From: Pachypanchax playfairii
Taxonomy: Eukaryota; Chordata; Actinopteri; Cyprinodontiformes; Aplocheilidae
DNA: 64,000 nucleotides
Assembly: GCA_006937955.1 (NCBI GenBank)
Contig: SSNP01000389.1
Coordinates: 43,117-107,116, forward strand
Direction of reading: 5' to 3'
The translations under genes were made by a program, and so were the position numbers. The notes beneath the pieces were generated by a model that saw only the letters and a program-made list of their open reading frames with translations, was not told where the DNA came from and ran no database searches. Below, piece by piece: positions 51,301 through 63,300 of this stretch (its first letter is position 1; every line of letters starts with the position of its first letter).

Positions 51301-54300
51301 TCATTTTAATGTTAGTTGTTCTGTAACAGGAACATTGTATTCCACTAAACTCTGATGTTCTGTGGGTCAAAAGCAACAAACTATGTTTCTGTGTTTTACT
51401 AAATAAACAGCCCACATTCTACTGTGTTTCTTGTAAAAAGAAGTAACAGAATGTGTCTACCAATCAGAAGGTTAACAGCTTCATCTACATTCAACATGTT
51501 CTAGAGAGCAGCAGCAGTCTTTAAACAGCTCCAAAGACCACAGCACAAGCCAAATTTAACACTAGGAGCTCTGAAATGTAATTTTCTCCTGACTCACCCC
51601 CCACTGTGAATAACCTGCTAGTCGAGAAATGACACAATGAAAACACTACAGCTTCACTACAAGCTCCAAACTTCCCGGACGAGCCCCCATTTATGTTACA
51701 AACCAGCTTCTTCTCATCAAGATCACTTTGACCATTATCACCATCCTCATTATTATCTTTACCATCTTCATCAATACCACCATCATCTTATTTCAGGCTG
51801 TTTACGGTACATAGTAGAACTAACTGGTATGTGTTTACAGTGTTTCTGACATGTTCATATTTAGAAACATTATAACATTGTTTAATGAACTTTCAAATGA
51901 GTTTCAATAATCAGAGAGAGAAACATTCTCAGTTCCGCCGGAGCCGGATCACTTCAAGACACAAAACTGTGCTGCAGGACTCCCTGACACACAATATTAC
52001 AGGCTTTAATACTGGAGGTTTGCACTTCCTGATTTCTGTGGAAAATTGGCCACTGGGTCCAAATACTAGTGCTGTCATGAGATTAAAAACTGGATGAGAT
52101 TAATTAATTTTGAGCAGTAATTAATTAATCTAATTAATCTTATTTTTAATCTCATTTAATAATAGCTAAGAAAAACACTATTGTTATCCATGGTTCCGTC
52201 GGGACGTTTTTGAAAAGCTAATTTTCCATTCATGGGACCGACAACTCTCATATGCTCCTCCATTGTCACTTCTCCGCTCTGCAACTAACCGCTTTTGCTC
52301 ACCATGCCGTCACAGGAAGTCAATCAGCAGCCAATAGATGTCTACCTAAGAGTGATTAATCCAGGTCTTAATTTGAGCCGGAACAAGATCCGGGAACTGT
52401 CTTATTTTGAAAGGGTGTGTTCCGGTAACTGTTTGCTAGGATTCGTTAACGGCGCCAGTTGGGTTAAATAACAGCAGCATCAAAATACCAAAAAGGCAGA
52501 ATAAATTACTTCTTCTGGGTTTATCATCACTTTCTCTAGCCCTGCTTGACACAGCGCTTGGTCTGGTCCGACGGTTGTGTATGTGTTCATACATGTCTAT
52601 GTGTGTATGTTCATACATGTCTGTGTGCGTTCATACATGTCTGTGTTCGTTCATACATGTCTGTGTGCGTTCATACATGTCTGTGTGCGTTCATACATGT
52701 CTATGTGCGTTCATACATGTCTGTGTGCGTTCATACATGTCTGTGTGCGTTCATACATGTCTGTGTGCGTTCATACATGTCTGTGTGCGTTCATACATGT
52801 CTGTGTGCGTTCATACATGTCTGTGTGCGTTCATACATGTGTGTGCGTTCATACATGTGTGTGCGTTCATACATGTCTGTGTGCGTTCATACATGTGTGT
52901 GCGTTCATACAGTGGGGCAAAAAAGTATTTAGTCAGCCACCAATTGTGTAAGTTCTCCCACTTAAAAAGATCAGAGAGGCCTGTAATTTTCATCATAGGT
53001 ATACCTCAACTATGAGAGACAAAATGAGGAAAAAAAATCCAGAAAATCACATTGTCTGATTTTTAAAGAATTTATTTGCAAATTATGGTGGAAAATAAGT
53101 ATTTGGTCAATAACCAAAGTTAATCTCAATACTTTGTTATATAGCCTTTGTTGGCAATGACAGAGGTCAAACGTTTTCTGTAAGTCTTCACAAGGTTTTC
53201 ACACACTGTTGCTGGTATTTTGGCCCATTCCTCCATGCAGATCTCCTCTAGAGCAGTGATGTTTTGGGGCTGACGCTGGGTAACACGGACTTTCAACTCC
53301 CTCCAGAGATTTTCTATGGGGTTGAGATCTGGAGACTGGCTAGGCCACTCCAGGACCTTGAAATGCTTCTTACGAAGCCACTCCTTCGTTGCCCGGGCGG
53401 TGTGTTTGGGATCATTGTCATGCTGAAAGACCCAGCCACGTCTCATTTTCAATGCCCTTGCTGATGGAAGGAGGTTTTCACTCAAAATCTTACGATACAT
53501 GGCCCCATTCATTCTTTCCTTTACACGGATCAGTCGTCCTGGTCCCCTTGCAGAAAAACAGCCCCAAAGCATGATGTTTCCACCCCCATGCTTTACAGTA
53601 GGTATGGTGTTCTTTGGATCCAACTCAGCATTCTTTCCCCTCCAAACACGACAAGTTGAGTTTCTACCAAAAAGTTCTATTTTGGTTTCATCTGACCATA
53701 TGATGTTCTCCCAATCCTCTTCTGGATCATCCAAATGCTCTCTAGCAAACCGCAGACGGGCCTGGACGTGTCCTGGCTTCAGCAGGGGGACACGTCTGGC
53801 ACTGCAGGATTTGAGTCCCTGGCGGCGTAGTGTGTTACTGATGGTAGCCTTTGTTACTTTGGTCCCAGCTCTCTGCAGGTCATTCACTAGGTCCCTCCGT
53901 GTGGTTCTGGGATTTTTGCTCACCGTTCTTGTGATCATTTTGACCCCACGGGGTGAGATCTTGCGTGGAGCCCCAGATCGAGGGAGATTATCAGTGGTCT
54001 TGTATGTCTTCCATTTTCTAATAATTGCTCCCACAGTTGATTTCTTCACACCAAGCTGCTTACCTATTGCAGATTCAGTCTTCCCAGCCTGGTGAAGGTC
54101 TACAATTTTGTTTCTGGTGTCCTTTGACAGCTCTTTGGTCTTGGCCATAGTGGAGTTTGGAGCGTGACTGTTTGAGGTTGTGGACAGGTGTCTTTTATAC
54201 TGATAACGAGTTCACACAGGTGCCATTAATACAGGTAACGAGTGGAGGACCGAGGAGCCTCTTAAAGAAGTTACAGGTCTGTGAAAGCCAGAAATCTTAC

Positions 54301-57300
54301 TTGTTTGTAGGTGACCAAATACTTATTTTCCACCATAATTTGCAAATAAATTCTTTAAAAATCAGACAATGTGATTTTCTGGATTTTTTTTCCTCATTTT
54401 GTCTCTCATAGTTGAGGTATACCTATGATGAAAATTACAGGCCTCTCTGATCTTTTTAAGTGGGAGAACTTACACAATTGGTGGCTGACTAAATACTTTT
54501 TTGCCCCGCTGTATATGTGTGTGCGTTCATACATGTGTGTGCGTTCATACATGTGTGTGCGTTCATACATGTCTGTGTGCGTTCATACATGTCTATGTGT
54601 GCGTTCATACATGTCTGTGTGAGTTCATACATGTGTGTGCGTTCATACATGTGTGTGCGTTCATACATGTCCATGTGTGCGTTCATACATGTGTGTGCGT
54701 TCATACACGTCCATGTGTGCGTTCATACATGTGTGTGCGTTCATACATGTATGTGTGCGTTCATACATGTCCGTGTGTGCGTTCATACATGTCCGTGTGT
54801 GCGTTCATACATGTCCGTGTGTGCGTTCATACATGTCCTTGTGCGCGTTCATACATGTCCTTGTGTGCGTTCATACACGTCCGTGTGCGCGTTCATACAC
54901 GTCCGTGTGCGCGTTCATACATGTGTGTGCGTTCATACATGTGTGTGCGTTCATACATGTGTGTGCGTTCATACATGTGTGTGCGTTCATACATGTCCGT
55001 GTGTGCGTTCATACATGTGTGTGCGTTCATACATGTATGTGTGCGTTCATACACGTCCGTGTGTGCGTTCATACACGTCCGTGTGTGCGTTCATACACGT
55101 CCGTGTGCGCGTTCATACACGTCCGTGTGCGCGTTCATACATGTGTGTGCGTTCATACATGTATGTGTGCGTTCATACATGTGTGTGCGTTCATACATGT
55201 CCGTGTGTGCGTTCATACACGTCCGTGTGTGCGTTCATACACGTCCGTGTGCGTTCATACACGTCCGTGTGTGCGTTCATACACGTCCGTGTGCGCGTTC
55301 ATACACGTCCGTGTGCGCGTTCATACACGTCCGTGTGCGCGTTCATACACGTCCTTGTGCGCGTTCATACATGTCCGTGTGCGCGTTCATACATGTCCTT
55401 GTGCGCGTTCATACATGTGTGTGCGTTCATACATGTGTGTGCGTTCATACATGTGTGTGCGTTCATACATGTGTGTGCGTTCATACACGTCCATGTGTGC
55501 GTTCATACATGTGTGTGCGTTCATACATGTATGTGTGCGTTCATACGTGTGTGCGTTCATACATGTCCGTGTGTGCGTTCATACATGTCCGTGTGTGCGT
55601 TCATACATGTATGTGTGTTCGTTCATACATATGTGTGTGCGTTCATACATGTCCATGTGTTCGTTCATACATGTCTGTGTGCGTTCATACATGTCCATGT
55701 GTGCGTTCATACATGTGTGTGCGTTCATACATGTGTATGTGTGCGTTCATACATGTGTGTGCGTTCATACACGTCCATGTGTGCGTTCATACATGTGTGT
55801 GCGTTCATACATGTATGTGTGCGTTCATACATGTCCGTGTGCGCGTTCATACATGTCCTTGTGCGCGTTCATACATGTGTGTGCGTTCATACATGTGTGT
55901 GCGTTCATACATGTTGTGTGTGCGTTCATACATGTGTGTGCGTTCATACATGTATGTGTGCGTTCATACATGTGTGTGCGTTCATACATGTATGTGTGCG
56001 TTCATACACGTCCATGTGTGCGTTCATACATGTGTGTGCGTTCATACATGTGTGTGCGTTCATACATGTGTGTGCGTGCATACATGTGTGTGCGTTCATA
56101 CATGTACTTGTGTGCGTTCATACATGTCTGTGTGCGTTGTATATGTGTGTGCGTTCATACATGTGTGTGCGTTCATACACGTCCGTGTGTGCGTTCATAC
56201 ACGTCCGTGTGCGCGTTCATACACGTCCGTGTGCGCGTTCATACACGTCCGTGTGCGCGTTCATACACGTCCGTGTGCGCGTTCATACATGTGTGTGCGT
56301 TCATACATGTGTGTGTGTGCATACATGTCTGTGTGTGCGTTCATACATGTCCGTGTGTGCGTTCATACACGTGCGTGTGCGTTCATACACGTCCGTGTGC
56401 GCGTTCATACACGTCCGTGTGCGCGTTCATACACGTCCATGTGTGCGTTCATACATGTGTGTGCGTTCATACATGTGTGTGCGTTCATACATGTGTGCGT
56501 TCATACACGTCCATGTGTGCGTTCATACATGTGTGTGCGTTCATACATGTGTGCGTTCATACACGTCCATGTGTGCGTTCATACATGTGTGTGCGTTCAT
56601 ACATGTATGTGTGCGTTCATACACGTCCGTGTGTGCGTTCATACACGTCCGTGTGTGCGTTCATACACGTCCGTGTGCGTTCATACACGTCCGTGTGCGT
56701 TCATACACGTCCATGTGTGCGTTCATACATGTGTGTGCGTTCATACATGTGTGCGTTCATACACGTCCATGTGTGCGTTCATACATGTGTGTGCGTTCAT
56801 ACATGTGTGTGCGTTCATACATGTGTGTGCGTTCATACATGTATGTGTGCGTTCATACTGTGTGTGCGTTCATACATGTCCGTGTGTGCGTTCATACATG
56901 TGTGTGCGTTCATACATGTCTATGTGTGCGTTCATACACGTCCATGTGTGCGTTCATACATGTCTGTGTGCGTTCATACATGTGTGTGCGTTCATACATG
57001 TGTGTGCGTTCATACATGTATGTGTGCGTTCATACACGTCCATGTGTGCGTTCATACATGTGTGTGCGTTCATACATGTCTATGTGTGCGTTCATACATG
57101 TCCGTGTGTGCGTTCATACATGTATGTGTGTGCGTTCATACACGTCCGTGTGTGCGTTCATACATGTCCGTGTGTGCGTTCATACATGTGTGTGTGTGCG
57201 TTCATACATGTCTGTGTGCGTTCATACATGTCCGTGTGTGCGTTCATACATGTCTGTGTGCGTTCATACATGTCCATGTGTTCGTTCATACATGTCTGTG

Positions 57301-60300
57301 TGCGTTCATACATGTCTATGTGTTCGTTCATACATGTCCATGTGTGCGTTCCAGTATCAGTCAGTGAATTCTGGTAACTTTTGATTTACAAATTAAGCAC
57401 TGGATTAATCCCTTTGTACAACTCCAGCACAAGAAGCCGAAATACTAAGAACAGATTTTATTTAAAAGCAACTCAAAAGCAGAAACTGTAAATATAGATT
57501 AAAAATTAGATTAATGCGATTATGGAATATAACGCACCAAATATGGCTGTAATTAATTAATTGCAACTAACGCGATAATTTGACACCCCCACCAAATGCA
57601 ATAATAATTAAAATGAAGTAGTAAAATACCTAATATCAAATCACATGTCAAAGACACTGTAAATTAATCTGTATGAAATTTTCTACTGTGTCATATGATG
57701 ACTTACCACCAGGGGGTGCTCTACACTGTAGCCCCATGCTGTGTGAGTTTTTACATTTCCTGCGATTGGATACGACATCCCATGACTGAAGCAGCAGAAA
57801 CACACAAACATGTTTGAGTACACAACAGTGTACAACACTCACCAGGAGAGAAAGAAATTCTGCAGCTCATTTAGAAAAAACAACGTCACTAATTCTCTAA
57901 TGAATTCAGAGACATTTTAGTTCTGACAAGCACAAGCTTGTAAACTCAAAGAGGATATTCTGAAGTGAGTTTCCTTGAGACGTTTATAAATAACTAATAT
58001 TCCAACTGTTGAAGATTAGAGTAGAACAACTTCAGTTTGGAGAAGATGAGTTCCGATTAAATAAATGAGCTAAAAGTTAATCCACACCAGTTCCAAAGTG
58101 GATTACTGCCATCTAGGAACTGTAATATCACTTCATTCATCTTTACACCACCATTAATTTTGTGATTTATTATCACTTCAGCACAAAGATTTCAAAATTC
58201 CAACATGAAATGTTAAAATCTGAACTGGATGTTCTACACCATCAGAACCTTTCCACAGAAACTCCCTGGCAGTCAGTCTCATCACAGAAACAGGTTTAAA
58301 CCTCATTCATTAACAGAATGATGATGTTTCTCACCACAGATGAACTCCTGCATTTCCAAAGCCAATCCCAGCAAACACACTGGCCAGGTGCATACTGGAC
58401 CGGGCCTCCAGGTCCTCCGGGTTCTGCACAGCTCTGTGATCAATCACTCTGATTAATCCTTGATTTATACAGATAATATTTTAATATGGTTAGGTTTAAA
58501 GAATGATATCAGTAAAGTTCTTTATACAGTAAAACTAGAGTTATAGTAAAGTGTTTGTTTTGTTTTTCAGCCTGTTCTGATGTGTCTCTTATGACATCAG
58601 AACAGATTTACTCTACAACAGCTGAGGTTTCATTTACTCCTCCTGTTGAGTAATGCTCTTTATTTCTAAGGTACAACTGACTGTATCTGGTTCTGGAGAC
58701 AGTGTGGACAGACAGAGACAAAGACATTTAAATAACAACATTAATGTACAAGGGGTGGGGGCGGGGCCCCCAACAGCCCCTCCCACACACAGTGGGTGCT
58801 TTATGGTGCTGACCACCAGAAAACAAGTCTCGTGACTTGAAAAGGTGTAACATGATCCTGAAAGTAGGAAATAGAAGCTTGCAAATGACATGGAACCAAT
58901 TTTCCAACATAAATACAGTACGTAGTTACCGTTTCATGTACTTGGCCACAATATGGAGGGCGTGGCGGGACCAGACATCACTGATTGGGTTGCTGCCCTG
59001 GTAGGCGGGGCGGTTGATAGGGTTAGTGGGACAGGGTGTTCTCTGGTGGTAGGGCAGGGCGGTGTATGACTCCAGAGCATGACTATCAACAAGAAACAGA
59101 TGTGAAATGTTAGACCTTTAGCATATCTGTGTTTCCATGGTAACAATAGCCCATACAGGTGTAGAATAGTTAGGAAGTCACCAGAAGGAGTATTAACCAA
59201 AAACTGATTATAAAAATAAACAACAAAACTAGAAAAAACATGTTTCGAATGAAACATGATGAACGGACCAGAGGACGTCGAAGCCGCTGTTAGCTGCCAC
59301 TCGCTCAGGCATACTCAGCGTGTGAGCCGGGTCCACGATGCCTAATGTGGGTTTGATGGATCTGCTGGCGATACCTGAGTGTACACAACCAATCACAGTT
59401 CAGTCGGATACTGATGACAACACAGTATCCTAAATACCAAATACATACTTTCAAAATGAGTTTCCATCAAAATAAACTCAAACTTTGCAACTCATATTTA
59501 TTGTGAACAGATTTATAACAAGCCACGCCTCCACACTGCAGCATAAGAACTTTGGCTTTTAGATGTTAAATCAGAACTAAACAACTTCTCCGCAGTCGCG
59601 TCTCAGACGGCCGTTACTGGAACCGGTGTTCTGTTGAAATATGTTACCTGCTGAGATGTTCTACACACGTTGTTCTACAGTCTTGACTTCAATAAACAGA
59701 TTTATTGTTTATTTTTGTTTCTATATTTTTCCATAAATATATTTTATCTATCAAATAAATTCTTCCAGGACAGAAACACTAAATATGATGTTATTTTTAC
59801 TTTCTTTACATTGTCAGAGCAACAGGCAAATGTTTGGACACACCCAGAGGAGAAGGACCCAACAATGGCTGATAAGGACCCAGAGGACTTTTATATAGAA
59901 AATATCAGAGAAGGATCATAAAAATATGTTTAAATAATTAACAGGAAACACTCACCATAAACAAGAATACTGTATAAACTTCTAATAACATCTTGTTATG
60001 TAATAAGTTGTTAATTCATACTATAGAGGTATTTTTCATCAGAACAGCATAAATCATCAGAACACCACTTCCTGCTGTGACCTGAATTACTGACGTTATT
60101 AAGTGTAATATAGGACCAGAGACGTCCAGAGTGTCTCATATGAAGACGAACATGTTTTTCGGTAAGTATCCACTTAGACAAGCTTAAAGTTGTAAAAGTT
60201 ATTTTGTACTGATTTAACTGACTCTCACACAGGCTTTTACTGTGAAAGTGCACAGGAAGTGAAGGCCATTTCTTGTTGTCACCTGTTTTGGTCTTCAAAG

Positions 60301-63300
60301 GCTCATAGTCAAAGATGGCGACTCCAGTAGTTTCGCTGCCGGTTCCAGCAGTTGTAGGAACTGGAAACAACAAACAAGGTGAGGAACCATTAAGAAGAAC
60401 TTTGGGAACATAAAGACAAGACGTACCTGCGATGAGCGGCTTCAGGGATTTGGTTACAGGCTTGCCTTTTCCTATTGGAAAATTAACAAAGTCCAGGAAG
60501 TCAGCCTCAGGATGGCACGAGTACAGGTTGGCAGCTTTACAGGTGTCAATCACTGATCCACCACCGACAGCCACAAACGCATCAAACGTGTTACTTTTAG
60601 CAAATGAGATGGCGTCTTTAAAACTGTAACAAACGGCAGAGATATTTACCTGTAAACACTTGAAATACCTGTAAACACCTGTAAACACCTGTAAACACAT
60701 GCAAATACATGCAAACACCTGCAAACACCTGCAAACACTTGTAAACACTTGTAAACACATGTAAACACATGTAAACACATGTAAACACTTGTAAACACTT
60801 GTAAACACTTGTAAACACTTGTAAACACCTGTAAACACTTGTAAACACCTGTAAACACTTGTAAACACCTGTAAACACCTGTAAACACTTGTAAACACTT
60901 GTAAACACCTGTAAACACATGTAAACACATGTAAACACTTGTAAACACTTGTAAACACCTGTAAACACATGTAAACACATGTAAACACTTGTAAACACTT
61001 GTAAACACCTGTAAACACTTGTAAACACCTGTAAACACCTGTAAACACCTGTAAACACCTGTAAACACTTGTAAACACCTGTAAACACATGTAAACACAT
61101 GTAAACACTTGTAAACACTTGTAAACACATGTAAACACTTGTAAACACTTGTAAACACTTGTAAACACCTGTAAACACCTGTAAACACATGTAAACACTT
61201 GTAAACACTTGTAAACACTTGTAAACACCTGTAAACACCTGTAAACACTTGTAAACACATGTAAACACATGTAAACACATGTAAACACTTGTAAACACAT
61301 GTAAACACTTGTAAACACCTGTAAACACCTGTAAACACTTGTAAACACTTGTAAACACCCGTAAACACCCGTAAACACCCGTAAACACTTGTAAACACCT
61401 GTAAACACATGTAAACACTTGTAAACACTTGTAAACACTTGTAAACACCTGTAAACACCTGTAAACACTTGTAAACACATGTAAACACTTGTAAACACCT
61501 GTAAACACCTGTAAACACTTGTAAACACTTGTAAACACCCGTAAACACCCGTAAACACCCGTAAACACTTGTAAACACCTGTAAACACATGTAAACACTT
61601 GTAAACACTTGTAAACACATGTAAACACTTGTAAACACATGTAAACACATGTAAACACATGTAAACACTTGTAAACACATGTAAACACTTGTAAACACTT
61701 GTAAACACATGTAAACACCTGTAAACACCTGTAAACACTTGTAAACACCTGTAAACACATGTAAACACTTGTAAACACTTGTAAACACCTGTAAACACCT
61801 GTAAACACCTGTAAACACTTGTAAACACCTGTAAACACATGTAAACACTTGTAAACACCTGTAAACACCTGTAAACACTTGTAAACACTTGTAAACACCC
61901 GTAAACACCCGTAAACACCCGTAAACACTTGTAAACACCTGTAAACACATGTAAACACTTGTAAACACTTGTAAACACTTGTAAACACCTGTAAACACCT
62001 GTAAACACTTGTAAACACATGTAAACACTTGTAAACACCTGTAAACACCTGTAAACACTTGTAAACACTTGTAAACACCCGTAAACACCCGTAAACACCC
62101 GTAAACACTTGTAAACACCTGTAAACACATGTAAACACTTGTAAACACTTGTAAACACTTGTAAACACCTGTAAACACCTGTAAACACTTGTAAACACAT
62201 GTAAACACTTGTAAACACCTGTAAACACCTGTAAACACTTGTAAACACTTGTAAACACCCGTAAACACCCGTAAACACCCGTAAACACTTGTAAACACCT
62301 GTAAACACATGTAAACACTTGTAAACACTTGTAAACACTTGTAAACACCTGTAAACACCTGTAAACACTTGTAAACACATGTAAACACTTGTAAACACCT
62401 GTAAACACCTGTAAACACTTGTAAACACTTGTAAACACCCGTAAACACCCGTAAACACCCGTAAACACTTGTAAACACCTGTAAACACATGTAAACACTT
62501 GTAAACACTTGTAAACACATGTAAACACTTGTAAACACATGTAAACACATGTAAACACATGTAAACACTTGTAAACACATGTAAACACTTGTAAACACTT
62601 GTAAACACATGTAAACACCTGTAAACACCTGTAAACACTTGTAAACACCTGTAAACACATGTAAACACTTGTAAACACTTGTAAACACCTGTAAACACCT
62701 GTAAACACCTGTAAACACTTGTAAACACCTGTAAACACATGTAAACACTTGTAAACACTTGTAAACACATGTAAACACATGTAAACACATGTAAACACTT
62801 GTAAACACCTGTAAACACATGTAAACACTTGTAAACACATGTAAACACATGTAAACACTTGTAAACACATGTAAACACTTGTAAACACATGTAAACACAT
62901 GTAAACACATGTAAACACTTGTAAACACATGTAAACACATGTAAACACTTGTAAACACATGTAAACACCTGACACCAACTCAGACCTGTTTACAGAATTA
63001 TTAACACATTACATTTACTCATGGGGACCACGAGTCCTCTCTGGGGCAGAGTCCACTTCAAGTACCAAACCCGTAAAACCCCGAGTGTGAAACCACTAAG
63101 AGGAATCCAGGTGAGACTGGGTGACCAATCAGAGAGCAGGACACCTCTGGGGATCTGTCTCACCTGGAGTCTGTGGGCTCCACCCGGACACTGTCGTAGA
63201 CTTTGTACTTGACTCCATTGTTGACCAGAGACTCCAGGACAGTTTTCACTGGGGGGAGGCGGGACAGGTTTCTGTCTGTCATCAGACAGACATTCTGAAC

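Larger units (their letters stand above)
52910..54511 (-). mobile_element. Full-length Tc1-family transposon (1602 bp)
   Basis: 200-bp terminal inverted repeats at 52910-53109 and 54312-54511 are almost identical; the outer ends are CAGTGGGGC and the complement of CAGCGGGGC. It is flanked by TA on both sides (52908-52909, 54512-54513), the Tc1/mariner target duplication. One open transposase gene lies inside. It is inserted in the 20-bp minisatellite in an adhfe1 intron. The near-identity of its ends and the intact gene point to a recent insertion. Confidence 0.97.
52067..57590. mobile_element. Possible hAT-like element carrying a minisatellite
   Basis: Left end TAGTGCTGTCATGAGATTAA with TTAATTAATT-rich DNA; right end CTAACGCGATAATTTGACAC. 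These resemble the inverted ends (TAGTGCTGTCAAA) of a common non-autonomous hAT-type fish element. The 20-bp array and the Tc1 transposon lie between. No clear target duplication, so the two ends could also be unrelated copies. Confidence 0.45.

Noticed and set aside
52575..53015. Short frames over the left part of the 20-bp array
   Set aside because: Repeat-driven, present in three frames.
53264..54095. Plus-strand frames of 61-198 codons opposite the transposase
   Set aside because: Shadow frames of the intact minus-strand transposase gene.
54501..57384. Three plus-strand frames of 910-958 codons rich in CVHTCV or FIHVCA words
   Set aside because: Same array read in three registers; no domain or conserved start.
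60011..62978. Minus-strand frames of 770-985 codons of VFTCVYKCLQ words
   Set aside because: 10-bp array read in all frames. Only the part 60427-60623 is a real exon, of adhfe1.
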